Shown: piece after piece, positions 45,299 through 54,387 of the stretch
Numbering within the stretch: the stretch's first letter is position 1
Layout of the letters: each line of letters starts with the position of its first letter
DNA from: Pseudonocardiaceae bacterium
Lineage (GTDB): Bacteria; Actinomycetota; Actinomycetes; Mycobacteriales; Pseudonocardiaceae
Direction of reading: 5' to 3'
DNA: 64,000 bases
Assembly (NCBI GenBank): GCA_009379815.1
Contig: WHSY01000012.1
Coordinates: 1 to 64,000, forward strand
Translations under genes and position numbers: made by a program
Notes under the pieces: generated by a model
What the model was told of the DNA's origin: nothing
The model's input: the letters and a program-made list of their open reading frames with translations, nothing else
The model's database searches: none

Positions 45299-46151
45299 AC
45301 AGCCAGTGCTTCCGTCGCTTGTAGTGCTTGACGTCGCGGTAGCTTTTGCGCCGACCGTGCTCGCCCAACCCCAGGTAGAACTCCTTGACGTCGGGGTTGT
45401 TCCGTAGCTGTGCTGCGCTGCCCTCGAGCACGATCCGGCCCTGCTCCATGACGTAGCCACGGTGGGCGACCTCGAGCGCCTGGCGCGCGTTCTGCTCGAT
45501 CACGAGCACGGTCGTGCCGAGCTCGCGGTTGAGGCGTGCGATGTAGCCGAAGATGTCCTCCACCAGCGTGGGGGCGAGCCCCAGCGACGGCTCGTCGAGC
45601 ATGAGCAGACTGGGCCGGGCCATCATGGCCCGGCCGATCACCAACTGCTGCTGCTCCCCGCCGGACAGGTAGCCCGCCGCACGGCGCCGCAGACCGACCA
45701 GCCGTGGGAAGTACTCGTACACCAGGTCGAGGTCCTCCCGGCTCGCTGTGCCCCGCGTGTACGCGCCCGCGGCGAGGTTGTCCGCGACGGTGAGGTGCTT
45801 GAAGACGTGCCGGCCTTCCATGCACAACGATATGCCCAGCCGGACTCGCGCGGCGGCATCGAGGTGGGTGACGTCGCGATCGCAGAACCGGATGTGCCCG
45901 TCGCTGATCTCACCGCGTTCGGTGGGCAGCAGACCCGAGACCGCCTTGAGGGTGGTCGACTTTCCGGCCCCGTTGGGTCCGAGCAGCGCAGCGATCGTGC
46001 CTTCGGCCACCTCGATGGACACGCCACGCAGCGCGAGAACGACCCGGTCGTAGATGACCTCGATGTTGTGCAGGCGCAGCACCGGGTCGCCCCCGGAGGA
46101 GGCCTGGTGGGCCCCCTCCGGGGTTGCCGGCGATCGGTCGCGCAGCGTCAT
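45297..46151 (-). CDS. livF: LivF-type ABC transporter ATPase
   Basis: 284 residues. A 20-residue N-terminal extension precedes the ATPase: Walker A GPNGAGKST, signature LSGGEQQQLVIGRAM, Walker B LLMLDEPSLGL, switch His region LVIEQNARQAL. The basic C-terminal tail (YRDVKHYKRRKHW) is typical of LivF proteins encoded in clusters with an AMP-binding gene. It is the last gene of a six-gene minus-strand operon and follows the binding-protein gene by 5 bp. Confidence 0.9.
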   Translation of the reverse strand: MTLRDRSPATPEGAHQASSGGDPVLRLHNIEVIYDRVVLALRGVSIEVAEGTIAALLGPNGAGKSTTLKAVSGLLPTERGEISDGHIRFCDRDVTHLDAAARVRLGISLCMEGRHVFKHLTVADNLAAGAYTRGTASREDLDLVYEYFPRLVGLRRRAAGYLSGGEQQQLVIGRAMMARPSLLMLDEPSLGLAPTLVEDIFGYIARLNRELGTTVLVIEQNARQALEVAHRGYVMEQGRIVLEGSAAQLRNNPDVKEFYLGLGEHGRRKSYRDVKHYKRRKHWL

Positions 46152-46156
46152 GACCC

Positions 46157-47383
46157 TCAGGCCGCGGGCCTGGCGCCGGCTGCGATCTCGACCATCGCCC
46201 CGTCGCGCACCTGGTAGATGTTCGTGCCCGCCGCGCCCTGGTGCGACTCGGTCGTGAAGTCCACCGTGCCACCGCCGACCACGCCACCGGTGTCGACCGA
46301 CAGGCCCTCCAGCGAGCTCTTGATGTTGGAGCCCGTGACCTCCTGCCCGTCCTGGATGACCCGCTCGATGGCCTGAGCCATCACGTGCATGGTGTACCAG
46401 CCCTGCGCGTAGTGCAGGCCCTTGTCTTCGATCGCGCCGCCGTTGGCCTCGACGAACCGGGCCACCTGTTCGTAGCCGGGCTTTCCGCTCGCGGGGGTGG
46501 CGAACGGCTGGACCATGACGTGGCCTTCGGCCGCCTCCGCGCCGGCCGCCTCGATGAAACCCTCGTCGGAACACCAGTTCAGACAGACGATCTGCATGTC
46601 CAGATTCTGGGCCTGGATGTCCTGGGCAACCTGAGCGGCGGGGGTCGACGTGTTCTGGATCACGATGTACTTCGCACCCTGCCGCTGCGCCTGGTTGAGC
46701 AGGCCGACGTAGTTCGCCGCATCCTCGGGCATCGGGTAGGCGTCGAAGCCCACGTCGTAGCCCTGCTGCTCGATCCAGGACCTGCCCGCGGACAGCGGCG
46801 CCTCACCGAACGGCGAGTCGTTGTGAAGCACGGCGACCTCTGCGGTGCCCGCACCGCCCTGCTGCTCGATCCAGTCCAACGCGACGCGCATCTGGTCGCC
46901 GTAGGTCGGCGCTACGACGAAGTTGTACGGCGACTCCTCGGGGTTGGCCAGTGGCGCGGCGTACGAGGCGGACATGAACGGCAGCTCGTCCTGGGCCACG
47001 TCGTTGCGCAGCGCCTCGGAGTCGCCGGTGCCCCAGCCCTGGATCGCGACGACGCCTTGTGACTTGTACTTCTTGTACAACGACTGTGCCCGGGGGATCT
47101 CGTAGGCGTAGTCGTCGGAGAGCGCCTGTATCTCGCGGCCCCCGATACCGCCCTGCTCGTTGACCCAGTCCACATAGCCGAGCATGCCTTCGTTGTAGGG
47201 CCTGCCGACATCGGAGGTGGGGCCGGTGAGTGTGGCGAGCACGCCGATCTTGATGGGGCCCCCGCCGTCGTCACCACCACCCCCGCTGACGGCCGCGCCA
47301 CCGCAGCCGGCCGTACCCAGCAGGATGGCCGCCCCGAGCGCGAGCCAGCGGGCACCGTTGATCATTCTTCGGCTACGTTGCAT
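46157..47383 (-). CDS. HAAT-family ABC transporter substrate-binding lipoprotein
   Basis: 408 residues from the ATG at 47383 behind GGAAAGGA. It has a Sec-type signal ending in a LGTAGC lipobox, then a Gly/Asp linker and the receptor (IKIGVLATLTGPTSDVG). An internal Cys pair (IVCLNWCSDEGF) may form a disulfide. It belongs to the AmiC/LivK class associated with AMP-binding partners, which in other organisms take up aromatic or fatty acids. It is distinct from the binding protein at 1235 (no Tat signal). Confidence 0.9.
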   Translation of the reverse strand: MQRSRRMINGARWLALGAAILLGTAGCGGAAVSGGGGDDGGGPIKIGVLATLTGPTSDVGRPYNEGMLGYVDWVNEQGGIGGREIQALSDDYAYEIPRAQSLYKKYKSQGVVAIQGWGTGDSEALRNDVAQDELPFMSASYAAPLANPEESPYNFVVAPTYGDQMRVALDWIEQQGGAGTAEVAVLHNDSPFGEAPLSAGRSWIEQQGYDVGFDAYPMPEDAANYVGLLNQAQRQGAKYIVIQNTSTPAAQVAQDIQAQNLDMQIVCLNWCSDEGFIEAAGAEAAEGHVMVQPFATPASGKPGYEQVARFVEANGGAIEDKGLHYAQGWYTMHVMAQAIERVIQDGQEVTGSNIKSSLEGLSVDTGGVVGGGTVDFTTESHQGAAGTNIYQVRDGAMVEIAAGARPAA

Positions 47384-47421
47384 CGGCTTTCCTTTCCGTT
47401 GTGCTCGGCAGGGTCCGGTGA

Positions 47422-48480
47422 TCAGGTCCGGAACGGCCAGGTTCGCCCGTAGTCCTTCACGCGTTGCCATATGTGGTTCAGACCACGAGGCTCGAAGATC
47501 AGAAACAGCACGATCACCAGCCCGAAGACGGTGACCTGCAGGGCGGGCAGCTGCTCGGCCAGCGTGGGCACGCTGCCTTGCACAGCGTTGCTCGCGGCGG
47601 TCAGTACCGGGGGCAACAACGACATGAACGCCGCCCCGTAGACCGAACCCGCAATGGTCCCGAGGCCGCCCACAATGATCATCGCGAGGTAGAGGATCGA
47701 CACGTCGAGCGTGAACCTCTCCCAGGACACGGTCTGGGTGTAGTGCGCGGTCAGGGCCCCGGCCAGTCCGATGAATCCGGACGACACGGCGAACGCCATC
47801 ACCTTGGTCCTGGTGACGTTCACGCCCATCGCGGCGGCAGCGACGTCCTGATCGCGCACGGCCATGAAGGACCGTCCCAGGTCGGTGCGGAACAGGTTGC
47901 GCGCCGCGAAGACCGCCAGGCCTGCGACGACGAGCAGGACCGCATACCACTCCACCTCGAACAGCCCCGCGCCGACCTCCCAGCCGAACAGCTCGAAGGC
48001 GCGCACGTCGATGAAGCCGGTGCCGCCGGTCAGCCAGTCCCACCGGCGCGCCACGAACACGATGATCACCTGTGCCGCCAGTGTGGCGATGGCGAGGTAG
48101 AAGCCCGCCAGGCGCAGCGCGGGCAGGCCGAAGAACGCCCCGATCGCCGCGGTCAGCAGCACGGCCGCGGCGATGGCCACCACGGCGGGTAGCTGCGCAC
48201 GCTCGTACACGATGGCCGAGGTGAAGGCGCCCACGGCGAGGAAGCCGCCCGTGCCGATCGAGATCTGGCCGGTGTATCCGACGAGGATGTTCAGTCCGAC
48301 CGCACCGACCACAGCGATGAGGATCGTGTTGACGATCGACAGCCAGTAGACGTTGACAACGAACGGCATGGCGAGCGCGCCCAGCACGACCAGAGCCAAT
48401 CGAAGGCGCTCTGCCTTGGTCTGTCGCAGCGCGAGTTCGGACCGATAGCTGCGGTGGTGGATGCCGGTCGCGGTTGCCAT
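47422..48480 (-). CDS. livM: LivM-type ABC transporter permease
   Basis: 352 residues with about nine membrane segments. LNILVGYTGQISIGTGGFLAVGAF, LTGGTGFI, VRDQDVAAAAMGVNVTRTK and IIVGGLGTIAGSVYGA are LivM motifs. It is intact and lies between livH and the binding-protein gene in the operon. Confidence 0.92.
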   Translation of the reverse strand: MATATGIHHRSYRSELALRQTKAERLRLALVVLGALAMPFVVNVYWLSIVNTILIAVVGAVGLNILVGYTGQISIGTGGFLAVGAFTSAIVYERAQLPAVVAIAAAVLLTAAIGAFFGLPALRLAGFYLAIATLAAQVIIVFVARRWDWLTGGTGFIDVRAFELFGWEVGAGLFEVEWYAVLLVVAGLAVFAARNLFRTDLGRSFMAVRDQDVAAAAMGVNVTRTKVMAFAVSSGFIGLAGALTAHYTQTVSWERFTLDVSILYLAMIIVGGLGTIAGSVYGAAFMSLLPPVLTAASNAVQGSVPTLAEQLPALQVTVFGLVIVLFLIFEPRGLNHIWQRVKDYGRTWPFRT

Positions 48481-48487
48481 GGCTGCG

Positions 48488-49366
48488 TCAGACCCGCTCG
48501 ATCCGTACCTGTCCGAACAGCCCGTAAGGCCGAACCATGAGAATCACCACCAGGAGGATGAAGGGCACGATCTGGGCGAACCCCGGGTCGTAGAATCCGG
48601 AGACGAACTGCTCGCTGAGCCCGATGATGATGCCGCCGACAATGGTTCCGGCCACCGAATCGAGGCCGCCGAGGATGACGACGGGGAAGACGAGCAAGCC
48701 GAAGCTCACCAGGTCCGGCGTGACCGCGGTGATGTCGGCCAGTAGCACGCCGGCAACCAGAGCGCTGACCGCGGCCAGCGCCCACGACATCGCGAACACG
48801 CGCCGCGCCGAGATTCCCATCGTCAGCGCCGCCTGCTGATCGTCGGCGACCGCCCGCATCGCCACGCCGTGCCGGGAGCGCCGGAAGAACAGCGCGAACG
48901 CGATCAGCACGACCGCGGCCACGACCAGCACCAGCAGGCGGTTGAGCGGCAGCCGCGCGCCGAGCACCTCCACGGTGCCTGCGGGCAGCACCGCGGGCAT
49001 CTGCCGCGCCTGGACCCCAAAGATCAGCTGCATGACTCCGCGAAGCACCGCAGCCAGCCCGACCGTCACCATGATCACGCTGATCGCGGACTCGCCGACC
49101 AGCGGCCGCAACACGAACCGCTCGACCACGACCCCGAGTGCAACGGCCACCACCACGCCGAACAGGACTGCCACCGTCGTGGGCAGGCCGAACAGCACGA
49201 ACGCCGCATAGAATGTGTAGCCGCCGATGAGCAGGAACTCGCCCTGGGCGAAGTTGATGACCTGGGTCGCCTTGTAGATGAGCACGAACCCCAGCGCTGC
49301 CAGCGCGAGAACCGCACCGTCGGCCAGCCCGTAGACGGTCAGCGTGGTCAGGGTTTCGACGTTCAT
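48488..49366 (-). CDS. livH: LivH-type ABC transporter permease
   Basis: 292 residues from the ATG at 49366. GLADGAVLALAALGFVLIYKATQVINFAQGEFLLIGGYTF, ILGGLDSVAGTIVGGIIIG and VRPYGLFGQVRIERV are classic LivH. It follows the AMP-binding gene by 7 bp. In contrast with the disrupted copy at 40.9 kb, it is complete. Confidence 0.92.
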   Translation of the reverse strand: MNVETLTTLTVYGLADGAVLALAALGFVLIYKATQVINFAQGEFLLIGGYTFYAAFVLFGLPTTVAVLFGVVVAVALGVVVERFVLRPLVGESAISVIMVTVGLAAVLRGVMQLIFGVQARQMPAVLPAGTVEVLGARLPLNRLLVLVVAAVVLIAFALFFRRSRHGVAMRAVADDQQAALTMGISARRVFAMSWALAAVSALVAGVLLADITAVTPDLVSFGLLVFPVVILGGLDSVAGTIVGGIIIGLSEQFVSGFYDPGFAQIVPFILLVVILMVRPYGLFGQVRIERV

Positions 49367-49373
49367 CCCGAGT

Positions 49374-51332
49374 TCACCGCCGTAAGCTCCAGATCGGGCG
49401 GCGCCCGTGGTCGGGGGGTACGAGGTTTTCGGGCACCTCGTGGATCCGCACACTGGTCGCCGCCGCCTCGTCGCCCCGCTCCACGGCGTCGATCAGCTCC
49501 GCGTGCCGGGACGCGATGACGTCGCGGCGCACCTCGCGGGTCCAGGTGATCTCGTCGTCGGGGTCGAACCGCCGGTGCAGCAGCACGAACCGGTGCACCC
49601 GGACGACCTCCGGCAGATCCCGGTTGGCATGGCCGATCTCCTCGGCGACCAACTCGTAGACCTCGCGGTGGCCCGCGAGGTCGGCGTAATCGGTATGTGC
49701 CAGGTGCTGCCGCTGCGCCCAGGCACCGACCGATCGCGGCTCGATGGCCACGACCGCGCTGACCCCTGCAGGCTGCGGCTCTCCGACGACGACGGCCTCG
49801 GCGACGTAGGGCGAGGATCGCAGCTTGCTCTCGATGGATGCTCTGGCGAACCGTCTGCCGTCACCGGCCACCACGACGTCGGCCTGTGGCCCGAGGACGA
49901 CGAGGTGACCGGAGTCGTCGAGCCGGCCGGCCTCGCCGGTGTGTAGCCACCCCCGCTCATCGACGGCTCGCGCCGCGGCCTCCGGGCTGCGCCGGTAGCC
50001 GCGGAAGGGGGAGGCGCAGCGCAGCAGGATCTCGCCGCGGTCCGAGAGCTCGACCCCGATTCCCGGCAGCGGGATGCCGACGGTGTCGAACTCGACGTCG
50101 CCGTCGCGGTGGACGGTGGCGATGCCGCCGACCTCGGCCTTGCAGTACGCCTGCTTGAGGTTGACCCCGAGCGCGTGGAAGAAGCCGAAGACACCGGGGC
50201 CGAGCGGGGGGCCGCTCGTATAGCACCGGCGAATCCGTAGCAGGCCCAGGTGGTCGCGCACCGGCCGCAGCGCCATCCGGTCGGCGAGCGGGTGTGCCAG
50301 CCGCGTGAGCAGGCCCGGGGTCCGCCCCCGCACCCGCAGCGCCGCGACCCGGCCCCCCACCCCGTAGCTCCAGCCGAAAGCCGTGCGCTTGAGCCACCCG
50401 GCCTCGGCCAGACGCACCTGGACCTCGGCGAGCATCGATTCCCAGACCCGCGGCGGGGCGAACATGACGGCGGGCCCGATCTCACGGAGGTCGCCCCGCT
50501 GCGTGGACGCCTGCTCGGGGAAGGACAGGCCCGCGCCCGTCGTCAGGGCGCGGGCGACACCGAGCAGTTGCTCGCCGATCGAGGCCAGCGGCAGGAAGCA
50601 GATGTAACGATCCTCGGCCGTGACGGGGTCGACCTCGGTGAGGCGATCGACCGCGGCGAGCATGCAGCGGTGGGTCAGCTCCGCCAACTCGGGGCGCGCG
50701 CTCGCGCCCGACGTCGTACAGATGACCGCGACCTCATCGGGGCCGCCCTCGGCCACGCGCGCATCGAGCCACCCGGGGCGGTCCTGGCCCCAGGCCCGGC
50801 CCCGATGTTGCACCTCGGCGAACTCGTGCAGGTACGGCTCGGCGTACTGCTCCAGGCCGCGCGGGTCGTAGTAGACGACCGCCGCGAGCAAGGGTAGCCG
50901 CGGTCCGCGGTCGATGAGCTGGTCGACCTGCTCCTGGCCCTCCACCACCACGACGCGCGCCTCGGCGAGATCGAGAACATGCGCGATCTCCTCGCCGCTG
51001 CTCGTGGGCTCGACCCCGACGACCGCCGCCCCCAGCGACTGCGCGGCGAACTCGGCGATCAACCATTCCGGACGGTTGTCGCCGATCACCGCGACCGCCT
51101 GACCGCGGTCGACCCCGAGCGACGCGAGGCCGTGGGCGAAGTCGCGGACGCGATCGTGACAGTCCCGCCAGGTCAACGGCTGCCAGATGCCGTACCGCTT
51201 CTCCTGCAGCGCCACCCGGTCGGGGTGCAGACGGGCCCGGTCGGCCAACAACCACGGAAAGGTGCGAGCCTCGGTCGCCCAGGTCTCGCCGTCGGCGTCG
51301 GGCTCGGCGAAGTGGCTGGCCGTCCCGGTCAT
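49374..51332 (-). CDS. AMP-binding (long-chain acyl-CoA synthetase-like) protein with degenerate active-site motifs
   Basis: 652 residues, ANL superfamily, in the usual position between livG and livH. The fold is recognisable (NRPEWLIAEFAAQSLGAAVVGV; TLEAGR-like TGEAGRLDDSGHLVV). The P-loop, normally TSGTTG.PKG, reads TTSGASARPELAE. The A5 motif has AYCKAEVGG for YG.TE. The TGD Asp is Glu, the GRxKD segment is GPQADV, and no clear C-terminal catalytic Lys is seen (RFDPDDEITWTREVRR). It is probably inactive as a ligase and may be a structural or regulatory partner of the transporter. Confidence 0.83.
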   Translation of the reverse strand: MTGTASHFAEPDADGETWATEARTFPWLLADRARLHPDRVALQEKRYGIWQPLTWRDCHDRVRDFAHGLASLGVDRGQAVAVIGDNRPEWLIAEFAAQSLGAAVVGVEPTSSGEEIAHVLDLAEARVVVVEGQEQVDQLIDRGPRLPLLAAVVYYDPRGLEQYAEPYLHEFAEVQHRGRAWGQDRPGWLDARVAEGGPDEVAVICTTSGASARPELAELTHRCMLAAVDRLTEVDPVTAEDRYICFLPLASIGEQLLGVARALTTGAGLSFPEQASTQRGDLREIGPAVMFAPPRVWESMLAEVQVRLAEAGWLKRTAFGWSYGVGGRVAALRVRGRTPGLLTRLAHPLADRMALRPVRDHLGLLRIRRCYTSGPPLGPGVFGFFHALGVNLKQAYCKAEVGGIATVHRDGDVEFDTVGIPLPGIGVELSDRGEILLRCASPFRGYRRSPEAAARAVDERGWLHTGEAGRLDDSGHLVVLGPQADVVVAGDGRRFARASIESKLRSSPYVAEAVVVGEPQPAGVSAVVAIEPRSVGAWAQRQHLAHTDYADLAGHREVYELVAEEIGHANRDLPEVVRVHRFVLLHRRFDPDDEITWTREVRRDVIASRHAELIDAVERGDEAAATSVRIHEVPENLVPPDHGRRPIWSLRR

Positions 51333-52168
51333 CCGGCCCCCGCCTCCGCCCCGAGGTAGGCCTCGATCACCGCCGGGTCGTTCCTGACCTCCTCGGGAGA
51401 TCCATCCGCGATGAGCCGACCGAAGTCGAGCACGCTGACCCGATCCGAGAGGTCCATGACGACGTTCATGTCGTGCTCGATCAGCATCACGGTCACCCCG
51501 CGCAGCTCGTGGACGTCGAGGATGAACCGGGCCATATCCTCCTTCTCCTCGACGTTCATTCCGGCCATCGGCTCATCCAGCAGGAGCAGTGCCGGCTGCA
51601 TGCACAGCGCCCGCCCCAGCTCGACACGCTTCTGCACGCCGTACGGAAGCGAGCTCACCACCCGATGCCGCACGGCCTGGATCTGGAGCAGGTCGACGAC
51701 CTCCTCGACGAGCTCGCGGTGGGCGATCTCCTGCCTGCGGGCGGGCCCGAACCACAGCATCGACGGCACCAGCCGCCGCGACATGTGCACGTGCCGGCCG
51801 AGCATGAGGTTCTCCAGCACGGTCAGGTGCGAGAACAGTTCGATATTCTGGAACGACCGGGCGACGCCGAGCCGCGCGATCCGGTGCGGTCGCATCGTCG
51901 CGAGATCGTGCCTGCCCTGGCCGGTGTGCAGCTCGATGCGCCCCCGCTGCGGGCGGTACAGCCCGCTGATGCAGTTCAGCAAGCTGCTCTTGCCCGCGCC
52001 GTTCGGACCGATGACAGCGTGGATCCGGCCCTGGGTGGCGGACAAGCCCACGTTCTCGAGCGCGTTGATGCCGCCGAAGGCCAGCACGACACCCTCGATC
52101 TCGAGCAGAGTGTGCCCCGGTTCGAGCAGGCTGCCGTTGAGGCTGTGGCGGTACGCGCGGGAAGCCAC
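51329..52168 (-). CDS. livG: LivG-type ABC transporter ATPase
   Basis: 279 residues from the GTG at 52168, 10 bp after AGGAGG; a longer in-frame ATG at 52219 lacks similarity. Walker A is GPNGAGKSS and the signature region is LPYGVQKRVELGRAL. The Walker B is LLLLDEPMAGM, and the switch is LIEHDMNVV. First gene of the third importer operon; its stop overlaps the AMP-binding gene start (ATGA). Confidence 0.92.
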   Translation of the reverse strand: MASRAYRHSLNGSLLEPGHTLLEIEGVVLAFGGINALENVGLSATQGRIHAVIGPNGAGKSSLLNCISGLYRPQRGRIELHTGQGRHDLATMRPHRIARLGVARSFQNIELFSHLTVLENLMLGRHVHMSRRLVPSMLWFGPARRQEIAHRELVEEVVDLLQIQAVRHRVVSSLPYGVQKRVELGRALCMQPALLLLDEPMAGMNVEEKEDMARFILDVHELRGVTVMLIEHDMNVVMDLSDRVSVLDFGRLIADGSPEEVRNDPAVIEAYLGAEAGAG

Positions 52169-52432
52169 TCCGGGGCTACCTCCTGGTGCCTGGCGTCGGA
52201 CGGACGAGTGGCTCGCCAAGCTAGCGAGGGAGGCTGCGGGCCACCACCCCCGAAAGTTGGTGTGAGCGGGTTTCTCGTCGATCCGTCAGCCAACCCGCGT
52301 CCTGCTCCCACTCGGGTAGCGGCATGATGATCGGGTCCGACAACGCCGGCGCCGCAACGCCCTGATCACCCCGGCACAACGGCTGATCTACCGTCGGCGA
52401 CGGCCATGGAGTCACCTGGAAGGAGCGTTCCC

Positions 52433-52717
52433 GTGACCTCCCCGCAGAAGGGCGCCTGGATGCTCGGGCTCGGCATCCTCACGGTCGGGGTCATCGCCTC
52501 GGTGCTGGCTGGCAGCTGGAAGATCGCACTGGTTACGGCCCTCGTGGCCGTCTTCCTCGTGACCATGATCGAAACCATCGAGAGAACCTCCGCCGGGCAC
52601 CGGCCGTCGGCCGGATCGCCGACCGATCCGGCGCGGCGACGAGCCGGGCGACCCCCGTCGGCTGCATCCAGGGAACGCACCCGACCACAACGCCCTTCAT
52701 CGCCCGGGCCGGGCTGA
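52433..52717 (+). CDS. Small membrane protein
   Basis: 94 residues from the GTG at 52433 behind AAGGAG. Two hydrophobic segments (AWMLGLGILTVGVIASVLAG and WKIALVTALVAVFLVTMI) precede a Pro/Arg/Ser-rich cytoplasmic tail. Function unknown; no operon partner. Confidence 0.65.
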   Translation: MTSPQKGAWMLGLGILTVGVIASVLAGSWKIALVTALVAVFLVTMIETIERTSAGHRPSAGSPTDPARRRAGRPPSAASRERTRPQRPSSPGPG

Positions 52718-52929
52718 TTCCGCTTGGGCCGAGCTGGTTGCGTCGGCTGCCGCTCAGGGTGCTGCTTCGGGTTGCTGCCTGGGGTGCTGCTTCGGGGGCA
52801 CTGCGTGCACGACATCAGGGGCGAAACAGCGCCACACTGGTAGAGCTCGCAGGCGGGCGAGATGCGTGCGCATCGCGACGACGGATCATCCGTCGGCGGC
52901 CCGCCCGGCCCTACCGACAGGGGGAAGTC

Positions 52930-53370
52930 ATGTTGATCACTCACGATCGCCGCACTCTGCGCCGCAGCCGCATTGCTGCGCTCGCCGCCAGCGGCGCGCT
53001 GGTCCTCGGTGGGTGTGGCGGCACCGCCGGAGATGATCCCACCGCCGCGTTGGTCGAGAACCTCGTCGGTCAGCAAGTCGAGATCGGCGCGGAGGTCAGC
53101 GAGATCATCGGCCCGAACGCGTTCACGATGGCAGGCGACATCGGCGAGGCGGTGCTGGTGATCTACACCGGGACTCCCCAGGATCTGATGGTGAACGCGC
53201 CGATTCAGGTGACCGGGAGTGTGAGGATGTCCTTCGCGCTCGCCGAAGCGGAGGAGTTCGCCGGAGCGGGGCTCGATGACACAGCGTTCGAGCCTTTCAA
53301 CGGTGAGCCCTACATCGAGGCCAGCGGCGTCACCACCTCGGCTACACACCGCTCTTCTTCAACAACATGA
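52930..53370 (+). CDS. Lipoprotein, probably C-terminally truncated
   Basis: 146 residues from the ATG at 52930 (GGGGAAG site). A basic signal ends in a lipobox LVLGGC (about residues 24-29). A domain with an OB-like pattern follows (VEIGAEVSEIIGPNAFTM, VLVIYTG, VQVTG-like IQVTGSV). The final 15 residues (SGVTTSATHRSSSTT) are of low complexity and differ in character. In a second frame the same DNA encodes an unrelated GYTPLFFNN segment, so the natural end has probably been lost. Confidence 0.65.
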   Translation: MLITHDRRTLRRSRIAALAASGALVLGGCGGTAGDDPTAALVENLVGQQVEIGAEVSEIIGPNAFTMAGDIGEAVLVIYTGTPQDLMVNAPIQVTGSVRMSFALAEAEEFAGAGLDDTAFEPFNGEPYIEASGVTTSATHRSSSTT

Positions 53371-53552
53371 CCCTCGTCCTCGACCGCCACTTCATCCATA
53401 GACTCCGCATGGAGACTGGCAAGGACGGCAACCCACTCAACGAGGTCGAGCTGATATCGGACTCCTTGCTGAACAACGACGGTGTCCTGCGCGGCAACAA
53501 CGTGGTCAAGCTGATTCCTGATCAGTCGGTCCTCAAGCTCAACATCGGCGAC
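53334..53552 (+). pseudogene. N-terminal fragment of a conserved actinobacterial protein
   Basis: In the frame of 53367, HHLGYTPLFFNN, MTLVLDRHFIHRLRMETGKD, NPLNEVELI and QSVLKLNIGD form a compact, conserved-looking N-terminus, with similarity upstream of its first ATG. Shortly after the NIGD segment it runs into unrelated sequence that belongs to a methyltransferase in another frame. It is therefore a remnant truncated at both ends. Confidence 0.5.
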
Positions 53553-53770
53553 CGGTCGAGACGGCGGAACAGTGGTGGGAGGCGCTGGCCGCGGAGCCCG
53601 CGCTCACGCCCCTGCTCGCCGAGCGGGCCCGGCAATTCGCCGCCAAGCACCGCCAGGACTCACCGTCCGACTTCGACGCGCACGTGGCAGCCCTGCGCGA
53701 CGCCGGCTTCCGCGACGTGGGAACGATCTGGCAGATGTTGTCGAACCGCGTGCTGCTGGCCATCCGTTAG
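53553..53770 (+). pseudogene. C-terminal fragment of a SAM-dependent methyltransferase
   Basis: The frame ending with TAG at 53768-53770 encodes WWEALAAEPALTPLLAERAR, FAAKHRQDSPSDFDAHVAAL and FRDVGTIWQMLSNRVLLAIR, which matches the last helix-strand part of actinobacterial class I methyltransferases. There is no start codon and no SAM motif; the front is missing. Confidence 0.65.
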
Positions 53771-53822
53771 GGCCCGGCGGCGCTCGCGATCGTCGATCCG
53801 GACAGGGAACAGGAGAAATCAC

Positions 53823-54176
53823 ATGCGCGCCAACCGCATCATGGCCAACCTCCGGGTGGCCGACGTCGACGCGGCGAAGAGCTTCTACACTGACTACCTC
53901 GGGCTGAGCACCGAGGAGTTCAACATGGGATGGGTGGCCCGCTACACCTCCCCCGAAACCGGGGCGAACATCCAGCTCGTCACGCGCGACGCCACCGCAT
54001 CCGAGGACTCGGTCGTCTCCGTGCACACCGACGACGTCGACTCCGCCTACGCGCAGGCGCAGGAACTGGGCTTCGAGATCGTACGCCCGCTGACGACGGA
54101 AGCCTGGGGCGTGCGCCGGTTCCTCGTCCGGGCACCGGACGGCAACGTCGTCAACATCGTGAACCACCGGGACTGA
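53823..54176 (+). CDS. VOC (glyoxalase/bleomycin-resistance) family protein
   Basis: 117 residues from the ATG at 53823, behind CAGGAG. It has the beta-alpha-beta-beta-beta VOC module (NLRVADVDAAKSFYTDYLGLS; AYAQAQELGFEIV; RRFLVRAPDGNVVNIVNHRD). Single-module VOC proteins act as dimers in metal-dependent isomerase, dioxygenase or drug-binding roles. The specific role is unknown. Confidence 0.85.
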   Translation: MRANRIMANLRVADVDAAKSFYTDYLGLSTEEFNMGWVARYTSPETGANIQLVTRDATASEDSVVSVHTDDVDSAYAQAQELGFEIVRPLTTEAWGVRRFLVRAPDGNVVNIVNHRD

Positions 54177-54289
54177 GCCCTTGCCAGAGACGCGGGCCGG
54201 CCACCCGCTACGACGGGCTCGCCTTGACCTTCCGCGGCGGAGTTGTCCTCAAGGCGATTGTCACTTGGCTGAGTATTGGGAGACAGGCC

Positions 54290-54347
54290 CCAGCGGGGCT
54301 GACGCCCCCGCCCGACGAGGCGTGTTCGGGGGCTTCAGCCCCGCTGG
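54290..54347. repeat. Long GC-rich inverted repeat upstream of the AlkD-like gene
   Basis: A 21-nt arm (54290-54310) pairs with 54327-54347 with one mismatch, leaving a 16-nt loop. It is stronger than needed for a terminator and lacks a T-run. It lies 40 bp before the GTG start of the repair gene. Could be a terminator for the upstream transcript, a REP-like element or an mRNA leader structure. Confidence 0.8.
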
Positions 54348-54387
54348 TTATAGGCTGAATCTCACACGTAATGGACAGGAGGCTGAG

